A stretch of DNA of 64,000 nt, from contig OY744463.1 of the NCBI GenBank assembly GCA_963556145.1, forward strand, positions 5,704,001-5,768,000. Direction: 5' to 3'. The position numbers and the translations under genes were made by a program. The notes beneath the pieces are model-generated. The model was not told the origin of the DNA, did not search any database, and was given only the letters and a program-made list of their open reading frames with translations. Shown piece by piece: positions 1 to 12,160 of the stretch (position 1 is the first letter of the stretch; each line of letters begins with the position of its first letter). The stretch comes from Hygrocybe punicea. Its lineage: Eukaryota; Basidiomycota; Agaricomycetes; Agaricales; Hygrophoraceae.

Positions 1-1854
1 AATAAGTTCAGGTGGAATTAACCTGGACGTATCTTAGTATCTGCCTCTGTGGATCTGGATGGATGGCTCACAACCGAATGTAAGTAGGTTCAAAGTCTCC
101 GATATCACTTCGTGACACAATTGCCAGAACTTCAACCGATAGAACCACTTCCACCAATACAGCTAGTTCAGCCAATTCACCTACCCGCAATGCACATGCA
201 TCGTCTACTTCAGCAGCATCAAACTCTCAGCCCCCAATCTGTGCCTTCCTACAACCCACCCCCGACGTTTGCAGCATGCAAAGCCAGCGAATGGCTAGCG
301 CTCATAGAAACCTTCCCCAGCATCAAACGCAAACGCAAACAGTTCAGAACTCACGAGGGTCCAGCTCTCAGGGAAGAGGTAGGGGAAGAAGCAGCACACA
401 AGCTACGTCAACTAGCTCATCAACCGTAGTGGAGAATGGAGACGTGGAATACAAGATCCTGTTCCTCCCATTTACGGTGTGTGTCCCATCACATATATCT
501 TTTTACCGTCTAAAAATTCTGAACAGGATGAAGCCGACTTCGAACTTGCCGCTTATCCATCGGGGCAATACCGGTGGAAAAATGTTGAAATACCAACTCT
601 TATTGCTGCATTAGTTAAGGCAGGGCTTGTTTTCCGTGTTGTATTCCCGACATCCGGTCAGGTTTGGCAGCATCTTGATACCGAGATTCACCGACATCTG
701 TCTTCCATGAACATCCAGGTCCCCCCGGCCTACCCTACTGGCGAAGACTTCCATCACCTTGCTTGGCATCTGGTGTACCCGAGAAGCCACCAGCCTGCGA
801 CATCCCATCAATTTAAACCCTCAGCTCTTGTTGCCTGGGAGTTCGATCACCCGTCGCTATTGCAGATCAGTCAAAAGGTGAGGAACCCAGCTGATCCCGC
901 AATTCTGATGCTCTTCGTTGGTATGTATTTCAAGTGTCGTCTGGCCTGGATCTTGACTAAACCAGCCCATAGCGCCCAGCTATGGTAATCTGCAGGGACT
1001 GCTCACTGCGTTTGACCTCTCTGCCAATAATACGGTCTTACATGCATGTTTCCCCTGGCGTGCACTTCAAGGCCTTACACCACAAACTCAAGAGCCGGCG
1101 CACTGCCTTACCATGTGCCCGAGAAACCCTGCCGCCGTGAGTTATCTGAATAGGTCCTATCCCATTCACGGCTTGCACTCAACTCAACATTGAAAGAGCC
1201 TGGCTCGTGGACTGAATGAATTAGCGGACTTTTCCAGCTCTCAGGTGTCACGCGAACATTCACCCCATATCCTGGTGGTAAGCAATCCAACATAGCACCA
1301 CCACTGATGATCTGTATAATGCCCCTCCTGTAGATTGAAGACGAGCAACGTGACCATCAGGGCCTGCCAACCACCAGTGTTCTTGGAGGGTCGCGTGCAC
1401 GGTCAACATCGGTCATTGTAAGTATTCGCCAAATCTATTTATCTAGCTGACAACTTGCCTGCTAGGATGGAGAGCCTCCGACCAACCAGCAGCGCTTTGA
1501 GGCAGTGTATAACAGTCTGCCAAGCACTGCAAATGCTGCACTTGGAGATTCTGGTGCACCTTCTAATCCTACGAGTCCCTGGCCCCAGCCCCACCCTGGC
1601 CCCTGCTCCCACCTTAACCCACCTTCTACTCCTACTCCATTGATAGCTGCTACCCATCTTTCCCCACAAACAGTGTCTTCTGTATTGATTCCCTATGTCT
1701 ATGTTCCAAAAGCAACCAACCATGATATTGAGGAATGGCAGACATCGATCAGAATGATGTACTCACTACGACCAGAGACACTTGTTGTTTGCTTCTCAGG
1801 ACCAAATACCACAGCAATAGCCAAGACGGTAATCGATCTTTTTAGATTTAGATA
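1..1854 (+). CDS. 5' part of a spliced agaricomycete gene (possibly HECT-like), cut by the Helitron
   Basis: Coding exons can be read at <1-79, 128-477, 527-920, 973-1136, 1197-1277, 1334-1417 and 1466-1854. Each intron has GT..AG ends and the reading frame is kept throughout. The product has a Ser/Thr/Gln-rich start, then a globular part (e.g. 'VFRVVFPTSGQVW', 'APSYGNLQGLL') and a Pro-rich linker. The last exon stays open up to base 1854, where the Helitron begins, and resumes in frame at 12469, so both halves belong to one gene. From memory the layout resembles a multicopy family of large agaricomycete proteins with a HECT-like C-terminal half; I could not verify that. No start codon is visible, so the 5' end lies outside the window. 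Function unknown. Confidence 0.6.
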
Positions 1855-1905
1855 CTTGTTTAGTGGGCCAGTGCTGCGCATGGCATGAACGAGTTCTTTT
1901 TTCCC
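1855..1905 (-). other. Helitron 3' terminus with short hairpin
   Basis: Read on the minus strand the end is AAAAAGAACTCGTTC followed by GCCATGCGCAGCACTGGC and then CACTAAACAAG. The GCCA...TGGC arms can form a short stem before the terminus, as in Helitron 3' ends. The plus-strand form (CTTGTTTAGTGGGCCAGTGC) recurs at 29607, 31487, 39169 and, with one change, 63104; its complement ends the copies at 41594 and, with a variant base, 26030. Confidence 0.75.
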
Positions 1906-2298
1906 CTTCCTCACTTCTTTGCTGAATTAAGAAAATTGCATGGAGCATGTTACATATGGCATAAGATACATAGCATGTGTTGCATATTGCATATGATCTA
2001 ATAAACCCACCTCCCACCTCTGCAACATATATAAATTAGTATAAAATAAAACTACATAGAGTGTCTTCATCAACCTCCTCTCTACCTGCCATCTCCCCTG
2101 TGTTGCACCATCATGCAACACTCTCAGCCATGAAGCAATTGCTCAGGGAGCAACAGGTCAACTGCCAAACACAACTGCCCCCCAAACAGTGTGCTGACAA
2201 TTAACTCACATTTGCTCAACCCTACTTCTCCATGACCCTGAATGCTACACAACAGATTATCACATGAAGAAAGCCGTGCTTGACCTCAAGGAGGATGC

Positions 2299-4302
2299 TC
2301 AAAGACTCTGAGCATAAAAGGCTAGTACAAGGTTCCTCTTTTTACAGTGTCTGATATCATGGTCCGAAAGTTGTGTAAGGTCAGTGTCTCTGGAACAAGA
2401 GTTGCCTGTAATCATTCCATCATGATACCACACTTGTTTCTGTGCAGTAATAATACGTGAGGTGAAATGATATTGACCATGATATACAATGCCTCTAAGT
2501 TCTAATGTCTTTGTGCCAGTCTCTGAAACAAATTCTAGTCTATGACTGGTTTCAATGTTTTTAAATGGATACTCTAGAACAAGAATGTGTGGTGCTTCAT
2601 TATAAAATACAACTTGATTCATTCTGCTATTGCAATCAGGACATCTTCTATTGGTTTTCTGTGACAAGGTATCAATCCACTTCATTGTAGACTGTTTAAT
2701 TGTGTCATCAGCATGTAACACATAGCCTAGTCTGTCATCAATGGGTTCTTCTGCAAAGTCACATTGAGAACATTCATGTTGAGAAGAGGCTACAATGTCA
2801 TTGACTTTAAACAACTCCATAGCCAGATTTGCCACACTGATGCCCATTGTTCCTCTAGGAAAGTCTGTAGGATTCATGTTATGCAGTGTAGTTCTAAGGT
2901 GATCTCTTAGCTGTTCAAATGCCACATTTTGGTGCAACACCTGTGGAAAACCATGAGACAATGTGGTCAAATGATCATTTATGCTTCTGAATACTGTGGA
3001 CCACTCTGCATGATTGTCCTTCCACAGATTGAACAGAATCACCAACAATGAGTCATATGCACAGCTGTAGTCATTGCTATCCCAGATTAGTCCAGTTGGA
3101 GAGTTAATAACCTGTTGCTTGTTTGTGGATCCTTTGTTGACATTGTCTTTGGTGATCCGAGGCCTTTTAGCTACTGGTTCATTGTTTGTGTCAAGTGAAT
3201 GTTTGTGGGTTGAACCAATAGCAACTGAGCCTTTTGCTGGGACAAATGAAGTTGCAATTACACCTGCTTTCTGTTTTCCTTTGCCTTTTTCAACCAATTG
3301 CCATGGGCTATCAGGGATTGTATGAGCCAATATAAGTGGATCAGTTGGTGACCATTTAATAGCATTGTCAGTTTTGGCAGGAACATAGTGAATTCCCTTC
3401 CATTGCTGAAAGTTTTGAAGCATAACAGAGCGTGTACCAGCATCAATGTGGACAGGTAAAGTACCCTCATATCTGATCCTGGTAATCTCATCCAGCAATT
3501 CCAGTTCTCTAAATTCTTGTCTCAGATATCCAGAACAACCTCTAGTGATTACTTTAGTGTCAAAGCCCTGAATTATTACAGTTCCAGCCGCAGAGGCACT
3601 TCTAGACAATGAAGAATAATATGACATGTGGTTGAAGCAACTGTTTAAATGCACAAAATTGAATGGACGTGTTTTTCCTTGAGCAGCATGAGCAGTCATT
3701 GCAAAGTTAGGTAGCACCCAGACTTGTTGTCTCTCAATGGATTCCTTTAGGTCACTGGGAAATACACACTGAATTGTCTTGGTGTTTTTTACAATGGGCA
3801 CTACATTATCAGGCAGTCCTGGAATCTGGATCAGCTTTGGAGGTTTGTCCAGTTCAACAAACAAAGTGTCAAGTACTCTTTTACCATGACTTGCTTTCAT
3901 TGACTGCCATCCAACAACAAATCCTTCTTGTCCTTTTGTAATGCAGAGTTCAGTGGCATCATTATTGCGAAGCATCACAGGCATTCCAAGACACAATGAG
4001 AGTTTTCCAGCAAAGTTATCAGTTGCAGCATGTCGCACTTTCCATATCTCTCTTTGTGTATCAAAGTCTATGTCACTGGATTGATGTATAGCTTTAGATT
4101 TGGACTTGCTTCTTACAGAATCCTTGTCTTTTCCCCACTTGTCAATGGAATAGAAGTTGGTCAAGTTCTGGTTGGTCAGAAGCAAATCTTTCACATCCAA
4201 GAAGATTGATTTGATCCTTTTGTGAGTGAATGCCACATATGATAGGAACATTTCTAAAATTCCTGGAGGCAACATTGGGCTGGTCTGGACGTTTGCCTGC
4301 AA
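2299..4302 (-). pseudogene. Helitron: end of Pif1 helicase plus C19 (USP)-like cysteine protease domain
   Basis: The first half continues the helicase ('LCLGMPVMLRNNDATELC', 'NFAMTAHAAQGKT', the latter a Pif1 C-terminal motif). The second half is unrelated to helicases. It has a Cys box 'NDYSCAYDSLLVILFNLW', two CxxC pairs (CSQC near 2760, CPDC near 2640), and a His box 'YHGQYHFTSRI' near 2460 followed by 'VWYHDG'. That order (Cys box, zinc ribbon, His box, W..D) matches ubiquitin-specific proteases. Known Helitron2 proteins sometimes carry OTU proteases; the OTU 'GDGNC' motif is absent here. The frame differs by one base from the upstream segment and joins it near 4150, so one frameshift separates the helicase halves. 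Confidence 0.7.
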
Positions 4303-6376
4303 TTCTGGTTCTCAAAAATTGAATGTCCTGTGTGGTACATTTGCCATAGCGCATGTTGACAAGGGCAGTTCTAAACAGTGCATCCTCAGCTGTTTGTGTC
4401 CTCTGTCTCATGTTTTCTCTGAGAATCACCACTGTGGTCACTTGATGCCAGAGTGCTTTTCCAATTGCAGTTTCCTGAGAGTGTGTTGTCAATGCTGATG
4501 TGATCTGAGTGCCAACTGTTCCACTGTACAATGGTGCACCTTCAACTGGTGGTAACTGAGCAAAGTCTCCAGCAAATATCATGTTGATTCCACCAAATGG
4601 CATGTCATGAATGTTCAAAGCTTTAGCTAATCTAGCACTGATTTTGTAGAGATCATGACAAGACAGCATTGAGACTTCATCAATGAAAATATAGTCAACT
4701 CCTTCTAGTCTACCTTTTAGTTGAGCAATGCCCATTGCTTCATTTCTATTTGACATGTTTGGATTGATGCCCAGGAAGTAGTGATAAGTTGAGCCATTTT
4801 GTAGAGCTGCAGAAGTACCAGTAGGACCAAGAATAACAAATCTGTGAGACTCATGTACATTGTCAAAGAACTCAACAACTGCTTTGATGACTTGTGATTT
4901 TCCAGTGCCAGCCATTCCAGCAATATTCATTTTCAACTGGTCAGTGCTGGGAGATGAAGCATGATTTGCAATAATCCTAAAGGCTCTTTTCTGCTCCGTG
5001 TTCAAGCTGAATTTTCTAACTGTAGCATCAATTAGCTGTTCTCTCTGTGCATTTTCAGCTCTGAATATTTGCATCAAGTATGATTGGTCCACAATCATCA
5101 CATCATTTTCATTTGGATCAGTATATTTTTTGTGTGAAGTAGACTTTGAGTTTGCAGAAATATGTTGATTGCGCTCATCTAGTAGTTCTTGTCTCTGTTC
5201 TTGAACAAGTTGTTTCCATTGACTACCAGGTTGATTCATTTCAATTTCAAGTGGAGCAGAATTTACTGTAATAGAACCATCTGGACATGGATCAAGCCAA
5301 CCAATATTTCTGACAATGTTTTCAGTGGCATCCATTTGAGCTTTGATCAGTCTACCATGTTGACCAAGTTCAGAATATTTGTTAGTGCCATAATCTGCAT
5401 TGTTTTTGTCCTGCTCATAATTGTCATTTCCAAAGTCACCACCATTTTGAATGTTGTCATCATCCAAGTGTGAAATCATGTCTGAAGTCATAAATTGAGG
5501 ACAAGTACCATCTAACACTGCTCCTTGTCTAAGCTGAGCAGAATAGTCATCTCTAGCATCAAGGCATTCATATCTCAGATTAAAGTTGTCCATGACATCT
5601 AATTGTCTATTAGTGAATTCATGATCAGTGAATGCTTCATCCCATGATTCCAGTTCACTTTTCAGGTTATGACCAGATCTCCATGGTTTGAACAGAGTGA
5701 GCATTGTGATGCAATGGTATTCTCTGTCTCCTCTATCACGTCTGGGCAATGAACCACCAACAAAGTTTGGAACAACATGCTGCTTCTTTTCACTGAATTC
5801 TATGCAGTGTGTTTCATACAATGGGTGATCTTCTAGAAAATGCTTGGTGTCTTCTTGCACAGACTTAGTGGTATCAGACTCATTGTCCTCTGAATCACAT
5901 TCTATGAAAGTGTCATCATCTTTGATGTTCAGATCATCAAATTCTATGCTTAAGTCATTACTGGTAGATACATTAGATTTCAAAGTCTTTGTATGAGTTG
6001 CAGTTTGTGGCTCAGATTCCAAGACATCTAACTCATCATCACTGTTTATTTCATCATGAGCTGGTTGAAGATTTCTCTTGACTCTTTCTGCACTCTGCAC
6101 CCATTCATATAAATTCATGTCTTCAAAATGAGTTGGTCTGTAAATGTAGTCATGCACAGCAGATAGTCCTATGAATTTTCCCTTTTGATTGTGCAGTACT
6201 ACCTTTTCAGATTCAACTTGCATTCCATCATTTTCAGCTGGATTCCAAGCTTTCTGGACTTCTCTCACATAGTTTCTCCAGTAGACAGGTATGGATTTAT
6301 GACTGGTATAATGATCAGGGTTGCCAAGCAGATACATTGAAGCCATTGGACCACCAATTTCAAGTTTTGCAGTCAA
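4142..6376 (-). pseudogene. Helitron: Rep C-terminal linker and Pif1-type helicase core
   Basis: It starts within the conserved Helitron stretch 'KLEIGGPMASMYLLGNPDHY'. An acidic linker follows, then a superfamily-1 helicase: Walker A 'GMAGTGKSQVI' (about 4890-4922), Walker B 'FIDEVSMLS' (about 4660-4690) and 'FAGDFAQLPPV'. Pif1-family helicases unwind DNA 5' to 3'; in Helitrons the helicase is fused to Rep and drives rolling-circle strand displacement. The first residues are read from a non-ATG codon because the true frame enters from the upstream segment: near 6385 one extra A breaks the frame. The end overlaps the next segment, where a second one-base shift puts the helicase C-terminus in another frame. 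Confidence 0.8.
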
Positions 6377-6419
6377 AGCATTTTATGATCTGGGTGATGA
6401 GTTTTCTAGCTTTGTCTTT

Positions 6420-7865
6420 TCATTTCATGGATCCTCCAAGCATTTCTGAGTTCCTGTCAAACACACTTCTGATGGTATCAAATATGCTATATGTTTTCAA
6501 TCCAGGCTTTGTAATATAGTCAGAAATATATGCTATAATGGCTTTGATTGCAGTACCAGAAAGAAGACTTGTAATATCAGAATTGCAGCGAAGTAGAAAT
6601 GTCACAAGTGGTGTCAATGTATTGATCCATGCTTCACCCTTTTTCATATTCAATGCACCAGTTTTTGGGTCTACTTGTGTTGATTCAAACACAGGTCTGG
6701 GAAATCTAGCTTTGCATTTACCATGTTTGTTCATGCAACTGGGTCTGTCTTTTCTCTGGACTTTCTCATTGTTAGAACTATTTCTGCCACAATTATGAAC
6801 ATTGGAGCGTAAAATCAAATGATCAACAGTGTTTGAAAATCTGTCCCACCATGAATTGACCTGTTTGCAATTATTACAATTGTTGTCAATGTTCATATCA
6901 TGCTGAATTGTACACATGGGTGGGGGTGCTTCAGGCAGAGTCTGAGTGGGATCTTTGTAGTCTTCTTGTGCAGATTTCTGGTTGACTTTAGCTTTGACTT
7001 CATCCATTGTTCCAGTCATGAATTCACCAATATGTACGCTTTCTAGATACTGAACAAAACATTGTTGGAAATCTGAATTTGGATCTATTATTCTATCTCT
7101 GATTTCCTGAGGTGACAAACATCCTTTGAGCCATAGTAGCATGTGCATGTGAAGTGTGAGACGTCCTTGTTGCTCCACTGTGCCATAGTATGCCTTAGTG
7201 TCACCATAAAAGCCAGAATGCTTTGAACCAACTCCCAGGACATGTTTGATAAATAGCTCTACCATAAAGTGAAAGAATCTAGCACCAGCCACTGGATTTT
7301 CTGCAATAAGTCTGTACCGCTCATCATACCCTCTAAGCTCTGGTGTAAAGGTTTCTTTGGTATCAGCATAATATAAGGAGAGTGGGTGCATGTTATCTGC
7401 AGGTGAAAATGTGATGAACCAGGAAGGTGCACCCACAAAGGATATCAGAGACCATACTTCATTTCTCATATATTTCTTGCTTGTGAGTGATCCTTTTACA
7501 TGACTTCCTACATGATCAATGTCTTTAATTAATTGGAAACATAACTTCTCTTCATCTGTTTCTGGAGTGACATGTTCACCATTTTCCATTTTTCTAGCAA
7601 TGTTATTCAACACTCCAAGATCAACATCCATCAATCTTTGTGAAATGTGTTCAAACTTTGCCTTTTCAGCTAATAAATAGCCACCTGTTGTAGACTCCTT
7701 TATTTGCTCATGGTTGAATGTAATCAAAGGAAAGTGTGGATCTTTTTGAAACCTCTTGTCATAGTACATTAACAATTGTCTCTTGTGTTTGATTTCAGAA
7801 ATCTTGCCTTGAATCAGTGAGTTACCAATTCCACCAAGTCCATAGGGAAACAACCATGGCATCAT
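6420..7865 (-). pseudogene. Helitron Rep endonuclease domain (HUH, two-Tyr motif)
   Basis: It begins 'MMPWLFPYGLGGIGN', typical of the Helitron_like_N region. The metal-binding HUH motif is 'HMHMLLWLKG' (about 7125-7150) and the catalytic pair of tyrosines lies in 'AYISDYITK' (about 6510-6540). These residues nick and covalently hold DNA during rolling-circle transposition. The segment is in the same frame as the one upstream, separated by a single TAA (7866-7868) where the family normally reads through. It ends in a TGA (6420-6422) inside a conserved stretch. So the catalytic residues survive but the polypeptide is interrupted. Confidence 0.82.
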
Positions 7866-9992
7866 TTAAGGGAATAACTGAGGATTATTATAGATGGATT
7901 GTGGATCACTCTCATGTCCAATTGCTAGGATCTTTTCATTATCCATCAAATGTTTCAAGGCAATGGCTTTTATAGCTTTGATACTTTTGGTTGAGTATTC
8001 TTCACCAGTCAAACCATGAACTACAAATGGACACATGCCAGTCTCAGTTCCTTCTTCCTCTTCCATGTCATTCACAGCAGTAGCTTCTGGCTTTTTGTTA
8101 ACAAATGATTGTCTGTACTCTACCACAACTGGTATATCATTCTCAGGATATTGCTGCAAGTTTTCATCTGAAATCTCCAAGTCAAGATAGTCACAATGAT
8201 TCAGTTTCAACCAATTCAAAGCAGTTGCAACTTTGTTTCTTCTAACAAGCAATGGTGTACGCTCAAAATCAGATTTTGTAGGCTTACATGGTCCAGTATA
8301 AATAAATGCTAGCACTTGATCGAACTCATCAACAGGTGGAGGTAAAATGTCATAAATCTTCGGAGTTGGATTGGCAAATGTAATGGCATTTGCTCTCATC
8401 TTGTGCATTCCTGAAGAAACTCGAACTATGCATCTATTGTGTCTCACTCTAGCGATAAGAAGCTGTTCTGCATAAGACAAATTAGTCAATTCATTAGGAA
8501 TCTCTCCAAGCCATAAACCATTTGCCAGAGACATAGCAGGGCGTTTTCCTTTAACCAAAGACTTGTAACACTTCTTGCAAATGCCATGAAGGTCTTCATT
8601 GATTATAGGGCTATCTGAAAATTGGATTAGATCATCAAATGAGAAGCACTCTTTGTGAGTTACACCAGATTGTTTCAAACAATTCAAATTCAAGTCTATG
8701 TAGCTTTGCAATTGCAGGACTGGTGTTAATCTTCCACAGACAGCACAACCAGATTCACTGAATTTGTTAGGAGAAGTATCTTGACAGAACTTGGAAACAA
8801 TAGTGTGTTGCAATTTTGTTGAAGGTGGATCTGGAGGAAATTGAATGTTGTCTCTATATGTATTGACAGCGAGGTGATTGGTTTGGGCATGCTGCTCAGG
8901 GTGATTCATTGTATGTCTTCTGACTGCATTTAGTGTGTGTTTTAGGTGTCTGTCATGATGATCAACTTTGAACTTTTGAACAGCTGCCAGATTTTGTGTT
9001 ACATGTGTCTCAGGATTGTCCAGATGAAATTTCTGTACAGCTGCTAGATTTTGTCTTGCATGCTTCTCAGGATTTTCCAGATGAAATTTCTGTACAGCTG
9101 CTAGATTTTGTCTTGCATGCTTGGCAGGATTTTCCAGATGACATTTCTGTACAGCTGCTAGATTTTGTGTTGCATGCTTGGCAGGATTTTCAAGCTGAAA
9201 TTTCTGTACAGCTGCCAGATTTTGTTTTGCATGCCTTTCAGGATATTGTGTTTTGAATTTTTGAATAGCCAGAAGGTTTTGTTTGGAATGCTTCTCAGAA
9301 TTCTGATTTTTGAACTTATTAACTGCCATGATATTCAGAGTTTTCTTGCGACTTGCAATTGCTTCTTCATCAATTAATTCAAATACTGACACAAAAGTAG
9401 GGCAGCTGGAGCACACATGATTCTGTATTGCAGTCTGAAGTGCTCCATGATTTATTCTTGAGTGTACAAGAATGCTATGGCTAGCAGCAATCACTTTCAA
9501 ACTTGCAATGGTCAATTTTGGAGTCAACAGTTCAAATGGGTGATTTACAATTACAAGTGACTTCTCAGATGATGATTCCAGTGAGAGTGCTTCATTTTTT
9601 GGCATGTACGAGTGGAATTTATATTTAGCTGCATTCATACTAGCATTATCATTGATTGAAGCAGGAATTAGTTCATGAAATGAGAATACATTTGCTTTTC
9701 CTCCACCAATACATTCAATATGAATGTTAGCATTGAAAGGTACATTTTCACACATGAACATGTCAAATAATTTCGAAGTTTTATTGCAAATATAGTGAGC
9801 AGACATTTGAAAAGCTAGGAAATGATGCAGAACCAAGACAAACAACAGAATTCCTCCATTGGCTAATATAGGTTGTTTGATTACATATTTCAGGTAAGCT
9901 TTAAAGTCATGTTTTCTGACTAGATTCTGTTGAGATTTCAATGCATTTGTTAGCAATGCTGGTTGTACAATGATAGACAGAAAGCAAATCAA
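7866..9992 (-). pseudogene. Helitron N-terminal protein with DUF6570-like region and 19-aa tandem repeats
   Basis: N-terminal third: unrecognised. Middle: about six to seven repeats of a 19-residue unit (consensus 'QNLAAVQKFHLENPEKHAR'), probably helical and Lys/His rich. C-terminal third: a Cys-containing region ('CAVCGR', 'GICKKCYKSL', 'LANGLWLGEIP', 'LLIARVRHNRCIVR') that matches the DUF6570-type domain found N-terminal to Helitron_like_N in fungal and animal Helitrons. One in-frame TAA separates it from the Rep segment. An overlapping ORF upstream (9907-10536) is in another frame, so the true 5' end is unclear. Confidence 0.7.
8985..9335 (-). repeat. 57-bp in-frame tandem repeats inside the Helitron N-terminal coding region
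   Basis: Period 57 bp (19 codons). Plus-strand units contain GCTGCTAGATTTTGTCTTGC and GATGAAATTTCTGTACA. Central copies are nearly identical, while the outer ones drift. The repeat keeps the reading frame, which suggests expansion under coding constraint. Confidence 0.85.
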
Positions 9993-10536
9993 ACATGTTC
10001 AAGAAGATTCTGGCATATAGTTCAAATAAAAAAGAGGGATGAGCTGATTTACAACTAGAAAGAACAAATTCAGTACTGTTGGAGATACTTGTGATTTTTT
10101 CAGGGATGTGTGATGTGAAAGAAGAGGTGGATTGGAGACTAATATTATGAATGGGGACTAAAATTGGTAAATAAGTGGGATTTTCATTCTTTGTGAGATT
10201 GTCTTTGTAAAAATTCAGAGTAACAGGGCACAGAATGACATTTGGTATTACAGAGACAGTTGGTGTGACATGGACATTTTGTATGTCACTTGCAGGAGGC
10301 ACAAGGCCAATCCCAGTAACAGCACATTGTGCCCAAGACATTGCAATGATAAAAATCATAAGATATTGTGACATGGATGACATTTTTAACATTTTTGTGA
10401 ACAGTTTTATAATTTTTTTGAAAATAGAAGCTGGATGACAATATGGATATGTCAAATATATCTGGAGAAGATGAATAAACAACATACCAATACAAATTCC
10501 AGGACATAAAGTGATAAAAATCGAAAAAATCCACAA
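9907..10536 (-). CDS. Unrecognised ORF at the 5' side of the Helitron coding region
   Basis: 209 codons, Ile/Phe/Ser rich, with a hydrophobic stretch ('QYLMIFIIAMSWAQCAVTGI'). It overlaps the Helitron N-terminal ORF by 86 bp in a different frame. It may be an upstream exon or frame-shifted N-terminus of the Helitron protein, or simply an open frame in AT-rich DNA. No motif recognised. Confidence 0.25.
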   Translation of the reverse strand: MWIFSIFITLCPGICIGMLFIHLLQIYLTYPYCHPASIFKKIIKLFTKMLKMSSMSQYLMIFIIAMSWAQCAVTGIGLVPPASDIQNVHVTPTVSVIPNVILCPVTLNFYKDNLTKNENPTYLPILVPIHNISLQSTSSFTSHIPEKITSISNSTEFVLSSCKSAHPSFLFELYARIFLNMFDLLSVYHCTTSIANKCIEISTESSQKT

Positions 10537-10676
10537 AAATTTGCATTTTAAGGCTATATATGAATAAAATATGTAAACATTTGATCATAGATGATAAAAG
10601 ATTCATACCTGAGGCCGAAAAGATCCACTGTAAAACTGTAGGTTAAGAAATGAGCTTATACAATCTACAAAGGTGA

Positions 10677-11577
10677 AAAAATGCAAAATTTCCACATACT
10701 TTGAATGTTGACAGGAAGATTAACTGTCCAATGATAGATTATGTCAACCAACAATAATTTACACCAATAAAAGACATTACCAGTGCTCCAAGATACAAAA
10801 CAGAGCCAGAGAAAAGAAAAGGCATGAAAATCCGAAGAATTTTTGACTTTTGTATCTATAAAAGGGAATATTATGTCAGCATTGGACCCTGAATGGCGTG
10901 GAAACATCACCTGATCCAGGTCGCATTTTTTCGGAGTCTGAATATGGAAAACTGAGCTTAAACAAGCAAAAAAGGTGAAAAAACATGAAATTTGTACATA
11001 CTTTGAAAATTGACAGGGAGATGAGCTGTAAAATGATAGATTATGTTGATAAACAATAAGATTTACAAATTGAAGACATTACCTGTGGTCCAGGAAAGAA
11101 AATAGAGCCATATAGAACAAAAAGCATGAAAATCTGAAGAATTTTCAACTTTTATGTCTGAAAAAGGAAAGATTATGTCAGCATTGGACCCTGAATTGTC
11201 CAGGCACATCACCTGATCCAGATCGCTGTTTTTCGGAGTCTGAATATGACAAACTGAGTTTAAACAAGCCAAAAAGGTGAAAAAATGTGAAATTTACACA
11301 TACTTTGAAATTTGACAGGGAGATAGGCTATAAAATGATAGATTATGTCAACAAACAACAAGATATACAAATTGAAGACATTACCAGTGGTCCAGGAAAG
11401 AAAACAGAGCCATAGGAAATAAAAAGCACAAAAATCCGAAGAATTTTGCACTTTTATGTCTAAAAAAGGAAATCTTATGTCAGCATTGGACCCTGAATGG
11501 TCCGGGCACATCACCTGATCCAGAAAACATTTTTTCGGAGTCTGAATATGAAAAACTGAGCTTAAACAAGCCAAAAA
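10677..11577. repeat. Three tandem copies of a ~301-bp unit in the Helitron leader
   Basis: Landmarks repeat at about 301-bp spacing: TACTTTGAA at about 10697, 10998 and 11300. Each unit also holds GTCAGCATTGGACCCTGAAT, CACATCACCTGATCCAG (first unit variant) and TTTTTCGGAGTCTGAATATG. A decayed partial unit may precede at 10600-10676. The units lie upstream of the Helitron coding region, between it and the 5' terminus, so they may hold promoter or replication signals. Confidence 0.85.
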
Positions 11578-11979
11578 GGTCAAAAAACGCGGACTTAACG
11601 CACCAAATGGGGAAGGTGGTGGTTCAGGTTTAAGAGGCAAAAGCGCAATAAGGTTCAAAGTCTGGGTTCAAATGGTGATCTGACTAATGATTACATAATC
11701 ATGATTACATAAGAAAATTGACCAAAACCAAATTTGAAATACAACGTAATCTAACCATATTGGATTTGTTTATTTGTATTTGTTTGTTATATAACAATAA
11801 TATAGGATCACTTCCAACTGTACAGTGATAATGCTAGCAGGAAAGAATATTATTTGTCTTTGTTTACATCTATTTGTATATGTTTACCAAAGCTTAAACA
11901 ACAATGTGTACACTAAAACACATGATGAAATATATATTAGTGCATTATATAATTAGGTTTGTTACATGAAATGAAGACT

Positions 11980-12160
11980 ATCATGATCAATATAAAATTT
12001 AGCATACATTATGTAAAATTACCTTATATGGTTAGACTGGTCACATGTGACTGTCACTGTTGAGATCAGCATAAAATTTGGTATATAATATCAGAAATTA
12101 CCTTATATGGTTAGATTGGTTATATGTGACTGTCACACCTTACCCGAAATGGTTATATTA
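11980..12160. repeat. Helitron subterminal repeats with the palindrome GTCACATGTGAC
   Basis: Two units of about 75 bp read TTATATGGTTAGACTGGTCA followed by CATGTGACTGTCAC. The first (12040-12051) holds the perfect 12-bp palindrome GTCACATGTGAC, the second (about 12117) a degenerate form. The same units occur two to three times in every other Helitron copy here (e.g. near 30290, 37860, 39729, 40126, 40944, 63773). Confidence 0.8.

Noticed and set aside
8985..9335. CRISPR-like regular repeats
   Set aside because: The 57-bp units have no unique spacers and keep a protein frame; they are coding tandem repeats in a eukaryotic element.
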